NCBI RefSeq assembly: GCF_019602855.1 | Contig: NZ_CP080766.1 | Coordinates: forward strand, 2,418,001-2,482,000 | DNA from: Cupriavidus pinatubonensis | GTDB taxonomy: Bacteria; Pseudomonadota; Gammaproteobacteria; Burkholderiales; Burkholderiaceae | Length of the DNA stretch: 64,000 nucleotides | Direction: 5' to 3' | In this document: positions 60,941-64,000 of the stretch, piece by piece | How positions within the stretch are numbered: the stretch's first letter is position 1 | Layout: every line of letters starts with the position of its first letter | Notes under the pieces: generated by a model | What the model was told of the DNA's origin: nothing | Databases searched by the model: none | What the model saw: the letters and a program-made list of their open reading frames with translations, nothing else | Made by a program: the position numbers and the translations under genes

Positions 60941-61123
60941 ATGAAGAAAGTACTTGCCATCCTGACCCTGGGCCTGTTCGCCGCTGGAGCGTATGCGCAA
61001 GCGCCTGCCGCCGCGCCAGAGTCGAAGGAACCCGCCAAGGTGCAGAAGAGCGCCCACAAGGACAAGACGCACGCGCAGAAGCACACCAAGAAGGCAATGC
61101 CTGACAAGGCCGCAGCACAGTAA
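60941..61123 (+). CDS. Small secreted lysine-rich protein
   Basis: A 60-residue protein. A clear signal peptide, MKKVLAILTLGLFAAGAYA, would leave a mature peptide of about 41 residues made mostly of Lys, Ala, His, Pro and Glu. The role is unknown; binding to anionic surfaces, or acid-stress buffering as for other small Lys/Ala-rich periplasmic proteins, is possible. GGGAGA lies ahead of the ATG and a strong terminator follows its stop, so it appears to be a monocistronic gene. Confidence 0.75.
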   Translation: MKKVLAILTLGLFAAGAYAQAPAAAPESKEPAKVQKSAHKDKTHAQKHTKKAMPDKAAAQ

Positions 61124-61144
61124 GCGTCGCCAGGATGGGCTATC

Positions 61145-61187
61145 GCGCGGCACCGCCTCGATGGGAGGCCGTGCCGCGTCTTTTTTA
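61145..61187 (+). terminator. Rho-independent terminator after the small secreted protein
   Basis: An approximately 13-bp GC-rich stem, CGCGGCAC through GCCTC, pairs with its partner across a GATG loop, with one mismatch, and is followed by TCTTTTTT. It begins about 22 bp after the stop at 61123. Confidence 0.88.
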
Positions 61188-61199
61188 TCGGTCTGTGGC

Positions 61200-62075
61200 T
61201 CAGAACTGATAGTTGACCGACACGTCGAACACGCCGTTTGTCGAGCTCTGCGTGAGCGGGCTGCGCTTCGCGTCACCAACCAGTTGCATGACGGCCACGT
61301 CGGTCGTGGCAAACCAGTGCTTGTCGAAGAACCAGACCGCGCTGACGCCGAAGCCATAGGAGCGTACGCCGCCAGATGGGCTGAATTGCGGCCGTCCCGG
61401 TCGCGCCTGCGAGGCGCTCACGCCGTACCACGCATTCATGTACCGCGAGTCGGCGAGTGTCATCGTCGGGCCCGCGAACCAGAAGAACTTCTCGGAGCTG
61501 CCCGGCATGGGCATGTAGGCGCCAATGTCGCCGATCCAGCCGTCGGAGCCGCCCAGGCTGCGACGCGCGTCGACACGCATCACCAGCGGGAATTCCTTCG
61601 ACACCGCATATTCAGCGAACAGCTTCGCTTCGGGCGCCGGATTGATATTCTCCATGCCATCGAGCAGCGGCGACGTCTCCTTGGCGCGCCTGCCGAGGTT
61701 ATAGGAGAGCGCAATGCCTGCGCGCCAGTTCTTGCCGCGCAGCACATTGACGCCGAGACCTTCGCCGATCGAGGCAAACGCAATATCGCGATAGCGGATA
61801 TCGATGCTGGGGCCGCCCACCACGATGTAGTTTGATGAACCGTCGTAGCGCGGCCGCACCATGGCCGCGCCACCGAGGCGGACTTCCCAGTCCGGAATGG
61901 TGTCCTCGAACAGCTTTTCGAGCGGTATGCCGGCCGAAAACTGCCATTCGGCCAGCGGCGCCGGCGTTTGCGCCCAGGCCGGCGCTGCTGCAAGCGCGCA
62001 CAGCCCGAACAGCCATGGCTTTGCGCGGCGTGTGCGCAAGCGGCCCGTAGGACTGAAGGTTTGCGGCTCTGACAA
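61200..62075 (-). CDS. MipA/OmpV-family outer-membrane protein
   Basis: A 291-residue outer-membrane beta-barrel protein. The N-terminus has a signal (AKPWLFGLCALAAAPAWA), the body has alternating strands such as WEVRLGGAAMVRPRYDGSS, and it ends in NYQF, a C-terminal aromatic for barrel assembly. MipA proteins are scaffolds of cell-wall enzymes or porins. The start is TTG at 62075, with GGGAGAACCCA ahead; no ATG fits. It is downstream of the molybdopterin-subunit gene, 63 bp apart. Confidence 0.85.
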   Translation of the reverse strand: MSEPQTFSPTGRLRTRRAKPWLFGLCALAAAPAWAQTPAPLAEWQFSAGIPLEKLFEDTIPDWEVRLGGAAMVRPRYDGSSNYIVVGGPSIDIRYRDIAFASIGEGLGVNVLRGKNWRAGIALSYNLGRRAKETSPLLDGMENINPAPEAKLFAEYAVSKEFPLVMRVDARRSLGGSDGWIGDIGAYMPMPGSSEKFFWFAGPTMTLADSRYMNAWYGVSASQARPGRPQFSPSGGVRSYGFGVSAVWFFDKHWFATTDVAVMQLVGDAKRSPLTQSSTNGVFDVSVNYQF

Positions 62076-62138
62076 TGGGTTCTCCCGTTTCTTCGTTGTT
62101 CATTTTGGCTACTGCGGGCTACTGCTGGCTATTGCGCT

Positions 62139-64000
62139 TCAGGCGACCAGCTTGTCGACCGTCAGCGGCAAATCGCGGATGCGTTTTCCCGTTGCGTGAT
62201 ACACCGCGTTGGCCAGCGCCGCGGCCACGCCGACAATGCCGATCTCGCCGATGCCCTTGGTGCCAAGCACGTTGATATGCGGATCATCCTCGTCCAGCAC
62301 CGCAATGTCGATAGCGCCGACATCAGCGTTGACCGGCACATGATATTCGGCCAGGTTGCCATTGGCGATACGGCCGCTAACCAGATCCAGTTCGGACTGC
62401 TCGTGCAGCGCCATGCTCAGGCCCCATACGATACCTCCCATGAGCTGGCTGTGGGCCGTCTTGCGGTTCAGCAGCCGCCCCACGCCATAGCTGGCCACGA
62501 TGCGCTGCATGCGGATCTCGCCCAGGTCCGGGTCGACGTGGACTTCCGCGAACACCGCGCCAAAGCTGTGCATCGAGAATTTTTTGCGCTCGTCGCCAGG
62601 CCGCGCACTCATGCGCGCTTCGACAGGCTGGCCGCCGCGCCGCGCAATGGGCGCCGCCACGGGTTCGCGGCGCGATGGCTCGGACCGCCGCTGCAGCCAG
62701 CCGTCGACGACATCGACATCCTCGGGCGGCGCGCCGGATAGCGGCGAGGCCGCGTCCGCAACGGCCAGCTTCACCAGCGCCAGCCGCGCCGCCATGCATG
62801 CCGCCTGCACCGCAGGGGCGACGCTGGCGACCGATTGCGATCCACCCGATACCGGGGCTTCGGGGAAATTGGTGTCGCCGAGCTCGAAGCGGACCTTGTC
62901 CGGTGGCAGGCCCAGGGCGTCGGCAGCAACCTGCGTCATCACGGTGAAGGTGCCTGTTCCCAGATCTTGCGAGCCCGACTGCACCAGCGCCGTGCCGTCA
63001 GGCAGGATGCGCGCCAGTGCGCTGGCGGCCGAGCGGTTGGCAGGATAGGTCGTCGTGGCCATGCCCATGCCGACGAGCCGGCCATCTTCAGTTCGCATGG
63101 AACGCGGTGCCGGATTGCGCTGCGCCCAGCCAAAGCGCGCGGCAGCGTCGCGGTAGCACTCCCGCAGCGACTTGCTCGAGAATGGCAGTTCCTTGCCGGG
63201 ATCCGCGTCGGCGTAGTTGCACAACCGCAGCGCAACCGGGTCCATGCCAAGCTTGTACGCCAGCTCATCCATCGCGCATTCGAGCGCAAAGCTGCCCGAC
63301 GCCTCGCCAGGCGCGCGCATGAAGGTCGGCGTACCGATGTTCAGCTTGAGCAGGCGGTGGCTGGTCTGCTGGTTCGGTACGGCATACAGCATGCGCGTGA
63401 GTAGCGCACACGGTTCCAGCCAGTCTTCCATGAACGAGGTGCAGGCCGTCACCTCGTGGCGCATGCTGGTAAGCGTGCCGTCGGCGCGCGCGGCCAGTAC
63501 GACATGTTGCTCGGTGCGTGGCCGTCCGCCCACGGGGCCGAACATCTGCGGGCGGTCCAGCACCAGCTTGACCGGATGCCCGGCTTCGCGCGCGGCCATG
63601 GCGGCGAGCACCACGTGCGACCACGTCGAGCCCTTGCAGCCAAAGCCACCGCCCACGAAGGGGCAGACCACCCGCACGTTCGATGGCTGCACGCCCAGGG
63701 TTTGCGCGACGGTCTTGCGCACGCCGCTCACGTACTGCGTGGCATCGTACAGCGTGAGCATGTCGCCTTGCCAGGCCGCAACCGTGGCGTGCGGCTCCAT
63801 CGGGTTGTGGGTTTCAAGTGGCGTGGAGTAGGTGGCGTCGAGGCGCGCCGCCGCGCCGTCGGTGGCGGACATGTCGCCGCGCGAGCTGTCCGCCGGCTCA
63901 TCCTTGGCTTCCTTGGGCTTGTACGCGCTCGCGCGGGCCGCGGCGAAGTCGAGCACCGGCGTCTTCGTCCTGTAGCGGATGACGATATGCGCAGCGGCGT
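62139..64000 (-). CDS. Xanthine-dehydrogenase-family molybdopterin-binding subunit, partial
   Basis: At least 620 residues of a large molybdenum hydroxylase subunit; the reading frame stays open to the right edge, so the N-terminal part (roughly the first 110-130 residues) is missing. VCPFVGGGFGCKG is the molybdopterin-binding loop, RAPGEASGSFALECAMDELA lies in the substrate channel, and GTKGIGEIGIVGVAAALANAV carries the catalytic glutamate. These motifs fit the XdhA/PaoC/YagR type, which oxidises aldehydes or heterocycles. FAD and Fe-S subunit genes should lie just beyond the window. The C-terminal stop is at 62139. Confidence 0.9.
   Translation of the reverse strand, partial: AAAHIVIRYRTKTPVLDFAAARASAYKPKEAKDEPADSSRGDMSATDGAAARLDATYSTPLETHNPMEPHATVAAWQGDMLTLYDATQYVSGVRKTVAQTLGVQPSNVRVVCPFVGGGFGCKGSTWSHVVLAAMAAREAGHPVKLVLDRPQMFGPVGGRPRTEQHVVLAARADGTLTSMRHEVTACTSFMEDWLEPCALLTRMLYAVPNQQTSHRLLKLNIGTPTFMRAPGEASGSFALECAMDELAYKLGMDPVALRLCNYADADPGKELPFSSKSLRECYRDAAARFGWAQRNPAPRSMRTEDGRLVGMGMATTTYPANRSAASALARILPDGTALVQSGSQDLGTGTFTVMTQVAADALGLPPDKVRFELGDTNFPEAPVSGGSQSVASVAPAVQAACMAARLALVKLAVADAASPLSGAPPEDVDVVDGWLQRRSEPSRREPVAAPIARRGGQPVEARMSARPGDERKKFSMHSFGAVFAEVHVDPDLGEIRMQRIVASYGVGRLLNRKTAHSQLMGGIVWGLSMALHEQSELDLVSGRIANGNLAEYHVPVNADVGAIDIAVLDEDDPHINVLGTKGIGEIGIVGVAAALANAVYHATGKRIRDLPLTVDKLVA

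Noticed and set aside
1..64000. CRISPR arrays, tRNA/rRNA genes, insertion sequences and integrase genes
   Set aside because: Looked for repeats, transposase motifs and RNA-gene landmarks by eye and found none; a computed scan would be needed to exclude small tRNA genes fully.

Overview
The window is GC-rich, gene-dense DNA with almost no space between genes. It looks like a chromosomal region of a Burkholderiaceae betaproteobacterium, most likely Cupriavidus or a close relative (inference). The reasons are four Bug-type periplasmic receptors, many acyl-CoA degradation genes, an imuA-imuB-dnaE2 cassette and many small operons, each next to its own regulator. I saw no rRNA, tRNA, CRISPR array, insertion sequence or phage gene.

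Region 1 (1-17860) is an acyl-CoA degradation island. A nine-gene plus-strand operon (42-10704) encodes a CaiB-type CoA transferase, two large/small acyl-CoA dehydrogenase pairs (PimC/PimD-like), a thiolase, an atypical crotonase, a short-chain dehydrogenase and an ADP-forming-type acyl-CoA synthetase. A convergent LysR gene follows. A minus-strand group (11757-16700) encodes an HSD10-like dehydrogenase, a crotonase, an alpha-methylacyl-CoA racemase and two Bug receptors. A lone isomerase-like crotonase lies beyond it. The set suits a methyl-branched or cyclic carboxylic acid; the substrate is unknown.

Region 2 (17920-30409) holds a putative 2-oxoglutarate oxygenase divergent from a RecQ helicase. 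A tightly coupled minus-strand operon follows (TauD-like dioxygenase, Bug receptor, TauE exporter, amidase, NTF2-like protein) with a divergent TetR regulator. A YeiH-family transporter and a double-kinase hybrid sensor come next.

Region 3 (30705-43698) starts with a PAP2 lipoprotein. It then holds a probable ureide and 2,3-diaminopropionate catabolic locus: an RpiR regulator, diaminopropionate ammonia-lyase, an M20 N-carbamoylase, a nitrilase-family N-carbamoyl-D-amino-acid hydrolase, an MFS transporter and a YgeY-like M20 hydrolase. Divergent from it are an NCS2 nucleobase permease, an amidohydrolase (deaminase) and a TauE exporter, with a LacI regulator at the end. The content resembles the ygeX/ygeY/ssnA purine-degradation loci of anaerobes. 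This is the most interesting system in the window.

Region 4 (43785-51655) has a MarR regulator and an enoyl-CoA isomerase-like gene that share operator repeats. Next comes the SOS mutagenesis cassette imuA-imuB-dnaE2 behind an almost perfect LexA box, then an atypical uracil-DNA-glycosylase-fold gene.

Region 5 (51783-64000) carries a cupin-Bug-acyl-CoA dehydrogenase-CoA transferase-IclR group. A TetR/DUF1348 pair follows with two palindromic operators around a clear promoter. After these are PepSY and cytochrome b561 genes, class I fructose-bisphosphate aldolase, DUF3175, two small proteins of unknown function, a MipA-family porin and the 3' part of a molybdopterin-binding dehydrogenase subunit that runs off the right edge.
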